Below are positions 18,631-27,123 of a stretch of 64,000 bases of DNA, one piece after another. The position numbers and the translations under genes were made by a program. The stretch's first letter is position 1, and every line of letters starts with the position of its first letter. The notes below the pieces were generated by a model. That model had not been told where the DNA came from, searched no databases, and worked only from the letters and a program-made list of their open reading frames with translations. The DNA is taken from NCBI GenBank assembly GCA_030041305.1, contig JASHOC010000309.1, positions 1 through 64,000 of the forward strand, read 5' to 3'. Source of the DNA: Acidobacteriaceae bacterium. Lineage in GTDB: Bacteria > Acidobacteriota > Terriglobia > Terriglobales > Acidobacteriaceae.

Positions 18631-20022
18631 TCAACCTCTCCGGAACTTAGGTTGTAACTCAACAACGTACCTGCTCAGCATTGCCTGATGGACCTGATGG
18701 CGACCAATGTTCATTGGTCGAAATAGTTTAGCCATTGTGATGCCGAAGAAAAAGTATAGCCACGGAATAGGGTAGATCAAGTCCAAAAAGCCGAAGTGGA
18801 TCAGGTTGGCCACAAAGCCGGCCGAAAAGCCAACTAATAGGATACGCTCTTGTGAGCCATGAGGCAGACTTCGGATTGTGCTTACGACCTCTCTCACAAT
18901 TACCCAAAAAACCCACAGCAACGCCAGAAATCCAAGCACCCCAGTTTCCGCCAACATGCGAATATAGAGGTTATTAACCCCCATATTACGAGAGAAGAAC
19001 CTTTCACCTTCAGTCGGGACGTAGTCCCAGAAATACTTCTCAGAGTTCCTGATCCCCACGCCAATGATGGGGTGATCCGCAAATTCATAAAGTCCCATCT
19101 CAAGCATGGGAATCCTTCTGGGATAATCCGCCTCATTGTCCAGACTTACAAACCTGGAATGCACCATGGGAATATCGGAGAAGGCCAGCACGGAAATAGC
19201 GGCCACACATATCACGCCCAGGATTAACTTTGCTTTGAATTTTCCTCCCCTTATACCTGCAAACATTAGCACAATTACAAAGCCGCCGGCGCAACTAATC
19301 CAGCCACCGCGGCTTAGGGAAAAAATCATGCCCAATAAAAGCACTACAAACGAAACAAGACAACACAGGCGGATTTTGGCAGAGAAGGAGCGTGACAAAG
19401 ATATCAGAAGCGCTACAAAAAGGCCCTCCTCAATTATAAAAGCCAGATGATTTTTCTCCAGAAACCCCCCCGATCCCTCCTGGAAGGCGTTGGCGGCGAC
19501 CGCCGCCCCGCTTGCAAGTTTCAACACGCCAACGATAGCCAGGCACGCAGTGGACCAGATATACATGTATATGAGCTGTTTTAGTGTTTGTTTGTCGTCT
19601 AGCGTGTTAAATGCGGTCAAGTACAGGAGAATAATGAATCCCCACGCGGCAATCACCACGCCCTCGAAGAGTATATCCCGCCCGTTAATCAAAGAAATTA
19701 TGCATGCCGACAACAAAGCCCCTAGCGGAATCAGAAGAGGCCCTCGACGCACCCGAATCCTCCTTAAAGTCGTGCCCTTCAACAGCCATGTGAAAAAAAT
19801 CGCAATACCGAGGACGAGGATGGGCAAAAAAGCAACGGTATAATCATGCCTCTCGCCCGCCCCGGAATTCATTGGAATTACCTGAAAGTAAAGCGGCAAC
19901 AATGCCAGAATGACAGGGTAGAAAAGCCAGCCGCGTCCCGGCCTCTGCAAGGTGACGCTCGTATAGAATACGGCGCATGCGCAAAGGAGTAATACGACAA
20001 TGGCGAGTGCAATTGAATTCAT
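18631..20022 (-). CDS. O-antigen ligase/polymerase family protein (Wzy-like)
   Basis: 463 residues with about 12 predicted TM helices and a larger periplasmic loop around 300-345 (MEMGLYEFADHPIIGVGIRNSEKYFWDYVP). The HPIIGVGIRN sequence is the typical periplasmic motif of PF04932 proteins. In a Wzx/Wzc/Wza locus the expected role is periplasmic polymerisation of lipid-linked repeat units. DNA is visibly more AT-rich than in the neighbouring EPS genes. It follows the glycosyltransferase after 13 bp. Confidence 0.83.
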   Translation of the reverse strand: MNSIALAIVVLLLCACAVFYTSVTLQRPGRGWLFYPVILALLPLYFQVIPMNSGAGERHDYTVAFLPILVLGIAIFFTWLLKGTTLRRIRVRRGPLLIPLGALLSACIISLINGRDILFEGVVIAAWGFIILLYLTAFNTLDDKQTLKQLIYMYIWSTACLAIVGVLKLASGAAVAANAFQEGSGGFLEKNHLAFIIEEGLFVALLISLSRSFSAKIRLCCLVSFVVLLLGMIFSLSRGGWISCAGGFVIVLMFAGIRGGKFKAKLILGVICVAAISVLAFSDIPMVHSRFVSLDNEADYPRRIPMLEMGLYEFADHPIIGVGIRNSEKYFWDYVPTEGERFFSRNMGVNNLYIRMLAETGVLGFLALLWVFWVIVREVVSTIRSLPHGSQERILLVGFSAGFVANLIHFGFLDLIYPIPWLYFFFGITMAKLFRPMNIGRHQVHQAMLSRYVVELQPKFRRG

Positions 20023-20035
20023 TTGGGATTGGAAG

Positions 20036-21223
20036 CTACGGCTGTAATGCCAGGCGCCTGATTTTCACGTTCAACTGGGCCAAGAGCATTTCCCAGTCGA
20101 GGTGTTTAACGCTGCTTCGTGCGTTGCTCTCCAGTTTCTCCCGCAACTCCCTGTCCCGATAAAGACGATAGAGCGCGTTACACAATTCTTCGGGAGAGTT
20201 GTTCGTCGTTAAAATTCCATTCTCCTCGTTCCTGATTAGTCCACGATTACACTCTAAGTCGGTTGTCACAACGGCCTTGCCCATCGCCAGGTACTCGGGA
20301 ATCTTCAAGGCATAGGCATACTCCAATGCGGGTAACCTAGGAAACGGACAAACACAGACGTCTGCGGTTGCAATGCAACGCAGACTCTCATCATGTGTTA
20401 CGTGACCCCTGTACTCCAGTAAGCCAGATAACTTCAACTCCGTCACCAATAAGTCAAATGCGTGTCGCTCCACCTCATCAAAAAATGGCCCGAGGAGAGT
20501 AAGCGTGATACCGGGAACCTTCTCGCGCAGCTTTGCTAGCGCGATGAGCAGATTCTCCAATCCACGGCCTCGGCGAATCGCTCCGGCGTACACAATCTCG
20601 AATCTGGCTTCATCGTGCGCATGAGGATACTTGTCGGGATCTACGACCTCACTGATAATTCCGACTGGCATCGGATGAATGGCTGTAGGCGGCACGCCGT
20701 ATTCGGTGGTCAGGCGTCGTGGATACCCTGCATCGAGCGACGCCCCAAGACACACCACAAGATCCGCGCGACGAATCACCCGCCGCATTGTCGCTAATTT
20801 CAGGCGGTACAGTAAATCTTTCGTCACGTTATGGCGCTTTTCAGATCGCATCCATTCCAACTGCAGTTCCGGCACTTCGTTGATGTCTACGATCCACTTG
20901 GCGCGCCTTAAGAACTGCACTAACGCTCCAAGGTACAGCGTCCAGTCAGAAGGCGTATATAGGATGTCGCAGTCCTCCACAGTAACGATAAGCTTGCACA
21001 GCAAAAGCAGGCGTCTTAGCGTCATTGCCCGACGCCGGCCACTTAAAGGAAGTACAAGTGCTTTATGACATACCTCACGTTGTATTGCGCTGTTTATGTC
21101 CGGCGAGTGAATCGTCGAGAGCACTACCTCATATTTGTCCGAGAAGTACTTTAGCTTTTGATATCTCCCCCCACTTCTCTGCTTCTCGGATAATGTCGTG
21201 CTCTCCAACCAATATATGCGCAT
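20036..21223 (-). CDS. GT4-type glycosyltransferase (GT-B fold)
   Basis: 395 residues. C-terminal GT-B nucleotide-binding features are clear: IVYAGAIRRGRGLENLLIAL (~215), LTLLGPF, YRGHVTHDESLRCIATADV, and ALKIPEYLAMGKAVVTTD with the E-x7-E-like element of family 4. The N-terminal acceptor domain is less conserved. It probably adds one sugar of the repeat unit in the cytosol. It belongs to the AT-rich stretch of the EPS locus and precedes the wzy-like gene. Confidence 0.87.
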   Translation of the reverse strand: MRIYWLESTTLSEKQRSGGRYQKLKYFSDKYEVVLSTIHSPDINSAIQREVCHKALVLPLSGRRRAMTLRRLLLLCKLIVTVEDCDILYTPSDWTLYLGALVQFLRRAKWIVDINEVPELQLEWMRSEKRHNVTKDLLYRLKLATMRRVIRRADLVVCLGASLDAGYPRRLTTEYGVPPTAIHPMPVGIISEVVDPDKYPHAHDEARFEIVYAGAIRRGRGLENLLIALAKLREKVPGITLTLLGPFFDEVERHAFDLLVTELKLSGLLEYRGHVTHDESLRCIATADVCVCPFPRLPALEYAYALKIPEYLAMGKAVVTTDLECNRGLIRNEENGILTTNNSPEELCNALYRLYRDRELREKLESNARSSVKHLDWEMLLAQLNVKIRRLALQP

Positions 21224-21379
21224 CTGTTGCAGCCCTCGACTGGATGTAAGATTCTTACAGACTTTCCAAAACCATATTCGCGATGTTCAGACCTCCTCCA
21301 TCCATGCTGGCAGAAAGGTCGAGGACCGGAATCGCACCCTTCATCGTGCTTTCTATGGCGAATCGACCACAAATCAACA

Positions 21380-22069
21380 TTATTTCTTTTCTATTATAAA
21401 ATAGGCGTATAGTCCTGCTGGACACACTCTGTCGATCACAGATAAGACCTGACCAAAGAGACGATTGACTTGTGACGGTAACGAAGGAAAGCCGTATAGA
21501 CGCATAAAAAAGGTGCCTTTCTCCAGTGTTAACATGGAGCTCCGCTGAAAGAGCATGGATAACTTTTTCATCGGCACAGGTTCATCGTACCACTTGCTCC
21601 TTTTTGTGATGCCTATGGCTTTCAAAGACTTCTTGGCCACAATTCTCAGCCATTGAGTCAGGTTATGGTAGTTCGGTGTGGTAACCAGTAAAACGCCTCC
21701 TTTTTTAAGGCACCTAACAGCTTCAAACACGGCTTTGTCGTATTTGGGAACATGTTCCAGCACTTCGGAGCAGAGCACAAAATCAAATGCTTCGTCTGGA
21801 AATGGTAAGTCGGTAGCGCTCGCCACTTGAAGCGTCGCATTTGTTAACCGACTTTTCGCCAGTTCGACTCGTTCTTCTGACAAGTCGACTCCTGTGTACC
21901 TACCTAAATATGGTTCGATTGCTTTTCCAACGCCCCCATCGCCGCAACCGATGTCCAGAAGCGTGTCGGGTCTTCTCTTCTCGACAGTCTTTCTAATTAG
22001 ATCCATCCGTTGAAGCGTTCCCTCATTCAAAAACATTTCAGGGTAGGCGTCAAAGAAATCCTTGTTCAT
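21380..22069 (-). CDS. Class I SAM-dependent methyltransferase
   Basis: 229 residues. TLLDIGCGDGGVGKAIEPYLG is motif I at ~36-56; VDLSEERVELAK, DLPFPDEAFDFVLCSEVLEHV and LKKGGVLLVTTPNYHN complete the methyltransferase_11 pattern. The ATG follows GGGGGAGAA. The downstream half (a hydrophobic KLSMLFQRSSMLTLEKGTF part) resembles lipid- or glycan-modifying members. Its likely acceptor is a glycan in this locus, an inference from position alone. Confidence 0.85.
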   Translation of the reverse strand: MNKDFFDAYPEMFLNEGTLQRMDLIRKTVEKRRPDTLLDIGCGDGGVGKAIEPYLGRYTGVDLSEERVELAKSRLTNATLQVASATDLPFPDEAFDFVLCSEVLEHVPKYDKAVFEAVRCLKKGGVLLVTTPNYHNLTQWLRIVAKKSLKAIGITKRSKWYDEPVPMKKLSMLFQRSSMLTLEKGTFFMRLYGFPSLPSQVNRLFGQVLSVIDRVCPAGLYAYFIIEKK

Positions 22070-22174
22070 TTCTCCCCCAATCTTTCACTACTGTCCCGTT
22101 GAGGTCAAGGCGACTCGTGGCCACCCGTCTATGGGGATAACCCTCCACCGACTGGTCTCAAACGTACTCGCAAC

Positions 22175-22831
22175 CTAATTTCGTCCCGGCTTTACCACTT
22201 CTGCTATCAGAATGCTGCCTACGAGAGGCGAGATTTTCAGAAGAAGATTCCTAAGTAGCCCGGGCCTCGTTAGCGACCATGTTCCGTAAGTTTTAACCTC
22301 CGAGAATCCAGCCGTGTGAAGTGCTTCCTCCAGATATGCAGCCGTCCACAGGCGTATATGCGCAAAATGCGTGTACCACAGCGGCATTTTGCCCACCAAC
22401 ACCTCATACCGGTGACGAATGCAAACCATATTCGGAGTTGAAATAAACATGCAGCCGCCGGGTCGCAAGACGCGAAAACACTCCGCGAACAACGTTTTGT
22501 AATCAAATACATGCTCAATAATTGCACCCATGTGCACCCCGTCGACCGACTCAGAAGCCAGCGGCCACGCACTGGTCGCGTCAAAAACGTACGACCTTCT
22601 AGCCCATCGCTGCGCAACCGCGCTGAATTCCTCGTTCAAGTCAACCGAGTCAACCAGAATCGTAGGGTCTGCCTTCGTAATAAGGGAAGCGAATAGCCCT
22701 TCGTTTCCTCCAATGTCAAGGAGTTCTCGGCAACCCTTCTTATGGAAAAAGTCGGCCGCAATCTCAAGCCGTGGCAACGCTTCCTCGACCACGCCAATAC
22801 GATTCTCCTGATAATATCCAGTTATGTTCAC
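22175..22831 (-). CDS. Class I SAM-dependent methyltransferase
   Basis: About 218 residues from the GTG at 22831, which overlaps the flippase stop as GTGA and gives the sensible start VNITGYYQENRIGV; an ATG at 22918 would reach 90 bp into the flippase gene. Motif I ELLDIGGNEGLFASLI, VDSVDLNEEF, DGVHMGAIIEHVFDYKTLF and LRPGGCMFISTPN identify the fold. The C-terminal tail LLLKISPLVGSILIAEVVK is hydrophobic. Translational coupling to the flippase suggests it acts on the lipid-linked repeat unit. Confidence 0.84.
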   Translation of the reverse strand: MNITGYYQENRIGVVEEALPRLEIAADFFHKKGCRELLDIGGNEGLFASLITKADPTILVDSVDLNEEFSAVAQRWARRSYVFDATSAWPLASESVDGVHMGAIIEHVFDYKTLFAECFRVLRPGGCMFISTPNMVCIRHRYEVLVGKMPLWYTHFAHIRLWTAAYLEEALHTAGFSEVKTYGTWSLTRPGLLRNLLLKISPLVGSILIAEVVKPGRN

Positions 22832-24189
22832 TTGTCTCCGCTCCCCAAACTCCACAGAACATTGCGTGTCATTGTCATTGCTTTCCGCCCACAGTAAAAT
22901 ATGCCTGCCATCGCACACATCATTGAAATATCTGCGATAACTATCACACGGGATGCTCCCGCCACATTGCTCATAGGCACAACAGTTACCGCTATACCTA
23001 ATAATGCCCCGACTCCGAGCAAGGCAGCTATATTATGGAACTTCTGCATGCCACTCGAAAACAGCGCGAGGCCGTATGAAGACTTCAGCAGATACAGTGG
23101 AATAAGCCACACAAGAATCTTGAAGAGCTGTACTGCCGTTGTGTATTGTACTCCAAACAACGTAAGGATCACTTTGCTCCCGTAGAACTCGCCTCCAAGC
23201 CCCATACACACAGCGAGTGTCGAGAAAATAATGATATACTTTCTGAATACCCGTCTGAACGCGGTGGGGGACTTACAGTGAATATCGGAGAGCACTGGGT
23301 ATGCTGACAGAACAATCAACGCCAGCGCCGCATTAGCTGTCAAGACGATGCGATACGCCGCTGCAAAGACCCCCATGTCGAAGGAACTAAAATAGCGGCT
23401 CACGAGCAAAAGGGGCAGGTATTGATATAGCACCAAAAGGCCGCTCGAAATGGAAAAGGACAACGACTCTTTGAGATGAGTCCACCAGATCTTCCAGTCA
23501 ATTATAGGTCTGAATCTGATGCCTACGACATAATGAAGGACAAGGAGGAGGGATAGACTTCCTAAAAGGAATGAGGTCGACCAAAGCAGCGCAGCCGTTG
23601 TCAGACCTCTTGGGCCCTTGACTAATATGAGCGATCCCATCAGGAACCAGCAGGACGAGATAAGACTGCCAAAGGCGAGAAATTTGAAGCGCTCCAGGCC
23701 TTTGAAAATCCAATCGGTGTAAAATGCATACGTCAAAAGATAGAGACCACAACCCAAAAAGGCCAATCTCTTATTTGGGAGCATGGGGCGGCAAAAAAGA
23801 AGGCCGGCAAATATGGCAAATACAAGGAGGCCGGCGACCACACGCATTGTGAAGAGCTGATTAATGATTTCCCTCTCATGACCGCGACGCCGGGCAATTT
23901 CGCGAATTCCATAATTGACAATACCGAGATCCGCAAGCAACCAAAAATAGTAAATGGTTGTTTGGGCGAGAGTAAAGAGACCGAAGTTAGCCGGGCCCAA
24001 CCTTCTGGCCAAATGGATAAAGGTGAGGAAGAATAGGCCCTTACCGGTGGCTTCGCTCAGCGCTGACCACGCAAAGTTCGTTGACATGCGGGCGGTAATG
24101 CTCCTGGCGGCGCCGCTAACCGATATCGAAGGCTTGGTCAGAGGCGGACCAGAGTACGTGTCAAGATCTGGGGGACGGCTAGTGAGCAT
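22828..24189 (-). CDS. Polysaccharide flippase (Wzx/MATE-like)
   Basis: Up to 453 residues with about 12 TM helices; the block ARRLGPANFGLFTLAQTTIYY is typical of PF01943/PF13440 repeat-unit flippases near the N-terminus. It would move undecaprenyl-linked repeat units across the inner membrane. An internal ATG at 24087 (MSTNFAWSALSEATGKGL) matches the usual family N-terminus better, and the first 34 residues look unstructured, so the true start may be there. The stop overlaps the next gene's GTG. Confidence 0.87.
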   Translation of the reverse strand: MLTSRPPDLDTYSGPPLTKPSISVSGAARSITARMSTNFAWSALSEATGKGLFFLTFIHLARRLGPANFGLFTLAQTTIYYFWLLADLGIVNYGIREIARRRGHEREIINQLFTMRVVAGLLVFAIFAGLLFCRPMLPNKRLAFLGCGLYLLTYAFYTDWIFKGLERFKFLAFGSLISSCWFLMGSLILVKGPRGLTTAALLWSTSFLLGSLSLLLVLHYVVGIRFRPIIDWKIWWTHLKESLSFSISSGLLVLYQYLPLLLVSRYFSSFDMGVFAAAYRIVLTANAALALIVLSAYPVLSDIHCKSPTAFRRVFRKYIIIFSTLAVCMGLGGEFYGSKVILTLFGVQYTTAVQLFKILVWLIPLYLLKSSYGLALFSSGMQKFHNIAALLGVGALLGIAVTVVPMSNVAGASRVIVIADISMMCAMAGIFYCGRKAMTMTRNVLWSLGSGDK

Positions 24190-24300
24190 CTGGGTTCCGG
24201 TGGAATGCGGTCGCTGTGATCAGTCTGGCCGCTTGGCTATGATACGCGGATGATATTATTCCGTTCGGGAAAAACGAGGCCTTCGATGAAGAGCTAGACC

Positions 24301-25395
24301 TCATTGATGAGTGCCGGTACTGCGTAACGTGTTCATTACGTCGCCGATGGCGCCGTGATAATGTGCGGCGTTCTCCGGGTCAAAAGGAGAATATGGCGCC
24401 GCGCCGGCGGCGTAAATCCAGACGTAGTTGTACGAGTGCAGCAGTTCTGAAATCAAAGGTTCGAAGTCATTGATGGTGCTCAGAGTGGAGCTGCCGCACT
24501 TGCCCTTGAGCATCCAGCCACTGCGCAGCTTTGCGTCGTACCAAAGGGAAATGGGAGCCCCCGCCCGCAGATTGGGGTAGGAGGCCAATGCCGGCGCAAG
24601 TTTCTCATTTCTACCACGTACGCTGTTTCGCAGGTCCGTCAACGACTGGTAACAATAATAGAGCGACATCTCCCCCCCGCTGACCACAATCACTCGGGAG
24701 TGTTTTTCTTTGGCCCGCGTAAGCAAGCCTTCGACTACATATGTCACAGTTCTATATTCCGCCGCAGCCCAAGGATTCAGCCTGCGAGCGGGGATGTCTC
24801 TGTCTAGACCGGTATCCAAGCACCAGATGACAGCACCGGGGTAGGTCTCATCGACAATGTCCAAAAGCCTCGCGCCAATTTCTTGGAGACGCCGCTCTAC
24901 TTCGTCCGCGGATTTACCTTGTTCGCGCGCAACATAGTTGAGATCGTAGGCAAGAGGATTCCCATACGCCTCATGATCCAGAACAATCCCGGGAGAGCCG
25001 GTCTCTTTCGCGACTTCCAGTGCTATCCTCCAGAGGTTGAAAAAATCGTCCAAGGCCCCGGTCTGATTGTATAAGTCCATGCCCTTAATTTTGGTGTAAT
25101 ACTCCACCATGGCGTTCTTGGGCAGCGCTTCTGCTGATTGTTGCGGGCTACCGATAAACCGTTCCATGAAGACCCAGGGCCAAATATCCTTGTCAGCATG
25201 TTGTTTAACGAGTTGTATGCTTCGTTCAAAGTCTTGTTCGCTGTACTTGCTTATATCAAAAGGCCCAACGAGTGGAACAGCAACTCCACGATAGGGAAAA
25301 GAGTTGATTTGTCCCAGCTTTTGTAAATCGAGTTGCTGCATCACACCTGAGGTAAAGGCTACTAAGAGTAGATAGGGTAATACCATGGAGTTCAT
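24301..25395 (-). CDS. Secreted protein of unknown function in the EPS locus
   Basis: About 364 residues from ATG 25395 (GGGAG eight bases upstream); MNSMVLPYLLLVAFTSGVM is a signal peptide or anchor. I do not recognise the family. Several blocks look like strands of a TIM barrel with acidic ends: GVAVPLVGPFD, DIWPWVFMERF, GSPGIVLDHEAYGNP, AVIWCLDTGLD, VIVVSGGEMSLYY, and YVWIYAAGAAPYSPFD. That pattern suggests a glycoside hydrolase-like fold, perhaps a polysaccharide-trimming enzyme, but no catalytic pair can be assigned. A good sigma70-like promoter lies directly upstream. Confidence 0.7.
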   Translation of the reverse strand: MNSMVLPYLLLVAFTSGVMQQLDLQKLGQINSFPYRGVAVPLVGPFDISKYSEQDFERSIQLVKQHADKDIWPWVFMERFIGSPQQSAEALPKNAMVEYYTKIKGMDLYNQTGALDDFFNLWRIALEVAKETGSPGIVLDHEAYGNPLAYDLNYVAREQGKSADEVERRLQEIGARLLDIVDETYPGAVIWCLDTGLDRDIPARRLNPWAAAEYRTVTYVVEGLLTRAKEKHSRVIVVSGGEMSLYYCYQSLTDLRNSVRGRNEKLAPALASYPNLRAGAPISLWYDAKLRSGWMLKGKCGSSTLSTINDFEPLISELLHSYNYVWIYAAGAAPYSPFDPENAAHYHGAIGDVMNTLRSTGTHQ

Positions 25396-25881
25396 TCCAA
25401 ATCTCCCGCAATTAATTCCGCTCGAGCTCACAGACTGTCCCCAACTTTAAAAACCCGTGTGCATTTGGTCAATAACTTCCCTGATGATCCACAAGACAAG
25501 GTGCACACCCTTTGGGCAGTCACATTACCGACAAAGACCGCTCTCGCTTAACAGGCACACACAATATTAAGTTTTGGTTGGCAGTCATCAGCCCGGGCGA
25601 AATATTCAACACCGATTAGTACGGCTGCTGGTTTGATCCTTGTAGCTTGCTTCACGAGCCAAGATAAGAGTTCCAGTTATTGCGCGGCTTCCGCAGGCAA
25701 GTCAAGGATTCCCCAAATCCGCGCGCTCCGAAGCGTCATCTCAACACGACCAAACCCCCTGGTTAGGATTGGCCATTCGATAACGCGTAATACCCTCGCC
25801 CATTCAAGTTACCTTCTTATATTGCCGGGCGGTCACGGCGGATTGCATCATAGCCGCCCGTCCCCAACTGGTTCAGACTTT
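25396..25881. other. Intergenic stretch with a promoter, otherwise empty
   Basis: Separates the epimerase from the secreted protein gene, both on the minus strand. No coding similarity was found on either strand. Apart from the promoter at 25444-25472 I see no structured element. Confidence 0.5.
25444..25472 (-). promoter_or_regulatory. Sigma70-type promoter for the secreted EPS protein
   Basis: On the minus strand TTGACC (25467-25472), a 17-base spacer, then TAAAGT (25444-25449), about 49 bases before the ATG at 25395. It implies an internal promoter for the distal half of the EPS locus. Confidence 0.5.
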
Positions 25882-27123
25882 TCACTGTTCGAGATCCCCC
25901 AGTATCGCGCTCACGACCTCCTCCTTTTGACCATTCGTTAAGAACCAATCAAGAGTCCGGGAAATGCCTTCATCTAATCGAACCTGTGGCCGCCAATTCA
26001 AGAGTCGAAGCGCCTTCGAGGTATTGGAAAAGTTCCGCCTCACATCGCCGACCCGCGAGCCGATATTTGTGGTCAGCAGGGCGCAGCCTGCTTTCGTTTG
26101 AAGCTGGTTTGAAAGAATGCGAACCACTTCGTTTACAGTGTGCTCTTTGTTGGTGGCGATCTGGAAGGTCTCTCCGGCAACGTCGCTCCCCGCGGCTTTC
26201 ACGACGGCATCCACCAGGTCTTCAACATAGATGAAATCGCGGGTCTGATCGCCGTCCCCGTGAATTTCGCAGACTTCCCCGGCAAGCGCCTGCCGGATGA
26301 ACTTGGCAATAACGCTTGACTTGTGGCTGGAAAGGGGTCCGTAGACGTTGCCGAATCGCAGGCAAACCGTTTCGCGGCCGAAGGTATGGTAATAGGCCGA
26401 ACAGTAGCCTTCGCCGGCAAGCTTGCTTGCCCCGTAAGGCGAAACCGGGTGGGGAACGAGTTCTTCATGGATCGGCGGCTGGCACTCGCCTATAGTTGCG
26501 CCCGAGGAGGCGAAAATGAAACGATTTGTGCCATTTTCCCGAGCCGCTTCGAGCATGTTCAACGTGCCAACGACATTTATTTCCATGTCCAACCGAGGAT
26601 TTTCCACAGACGGGGCAACGCCGGTGCTGGCCGCCAAGTGGACGATGACGTCCATATCCTTTGCGGCATGAAGACACACGGAGGCGTCACGAATGTCGCC
26701 GACAGTGAGGTGAACGGGTGAGGAGGTGTGAAAACCTCCGGAAGAAAATTGATCGGCCATAGTCAGCCGTGAAAGCCCTCCTCGGTGCTCCGTCGACCTC
26801 CTTCTGTCTCCCGTCACAGGAGTTACGAGTGAGGAGATTTCAATTTCTGAAGAATTGCAAACGCGATTAAGATCTTTGCGAGCGCCTACGGACAAATTGT
26901 CCAAGACGCGGATGTAAGGCACTCCGTCGGCAAGGAGGCGCTTGATCAAATTACAGCCGATGAAGCCGGCGCCTCCAGTGATCAACCACGAGCCCCGAGG
27001 CAATGAGTTAGGGATCGTCGAGGACGGCGAATATTCACGCTCTTCCGGTATCGAGAGCTTATGCTTTTCTCTCATTTCACTCTCACTTCCAATTGCCGCT
27101 TCCCCTGGCGCCGCAGCGTTCAC
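25882..27123 (-). CDS. NAD-dependent nucleotide-sugar epimerase/dehydratase (extended SDR)
   Basis: 413 residues. SWLITGGAGFIGCNLI (NAD motif, ~45-60), VIVHLAASTGVAPSV, FASSGATIGE, SPYGASKLAGE with the YxxxK pair, and RFGNVYGP identify a UDP-glucose 4-epimerase-like enzyme. Unusual: about 40 polar residues are inserted between the second Rossmann strand and VHLTVGDIRD. A ~44-residue N-terminal extension is also present. The ATG overlaps the sqdB stop (ATGA), which supports this start. It probably interconverts a UDP- or GDP-sugar for the polymer; substrate unknown. Confidence 0.88.
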   Translation of the reverse strand: MNAAAPGEAAIGSESEMREKHKLSIPEEREYSPSSTIPNSLPRGSWLITGGAGFIGCNLIKRLLADGVPYIRVLDNLSVGARKDLNRVCNSSEIEISSLVTPVTGDRRRSTEHRGGLSRLTMADQFSSGGFHTSSPVHLTVGDIRDASVCLHAAKDMDVIVHLAASTGVAPSVENPRLDMEINVVGTLNMLEAARENGTNRFIFASSGATIGECQPPIHEELVPHPVSPYGASKLAGEGYCSAYYHTFGRETVCLRFGNVYGPLSSHKSSVIAKFIRQALAGEVCEIHGDGDQTRDFIYVEDLVDAVVKAAGSDVAGETFQIATNKEHTVNEVVRILSNQLQTKAGCALLTTNIGSRVGDVRRNFSNTSKALRLLNWRPQVRLDEGISRTLDWFLTNGQKEEVVSAILGDLEQ

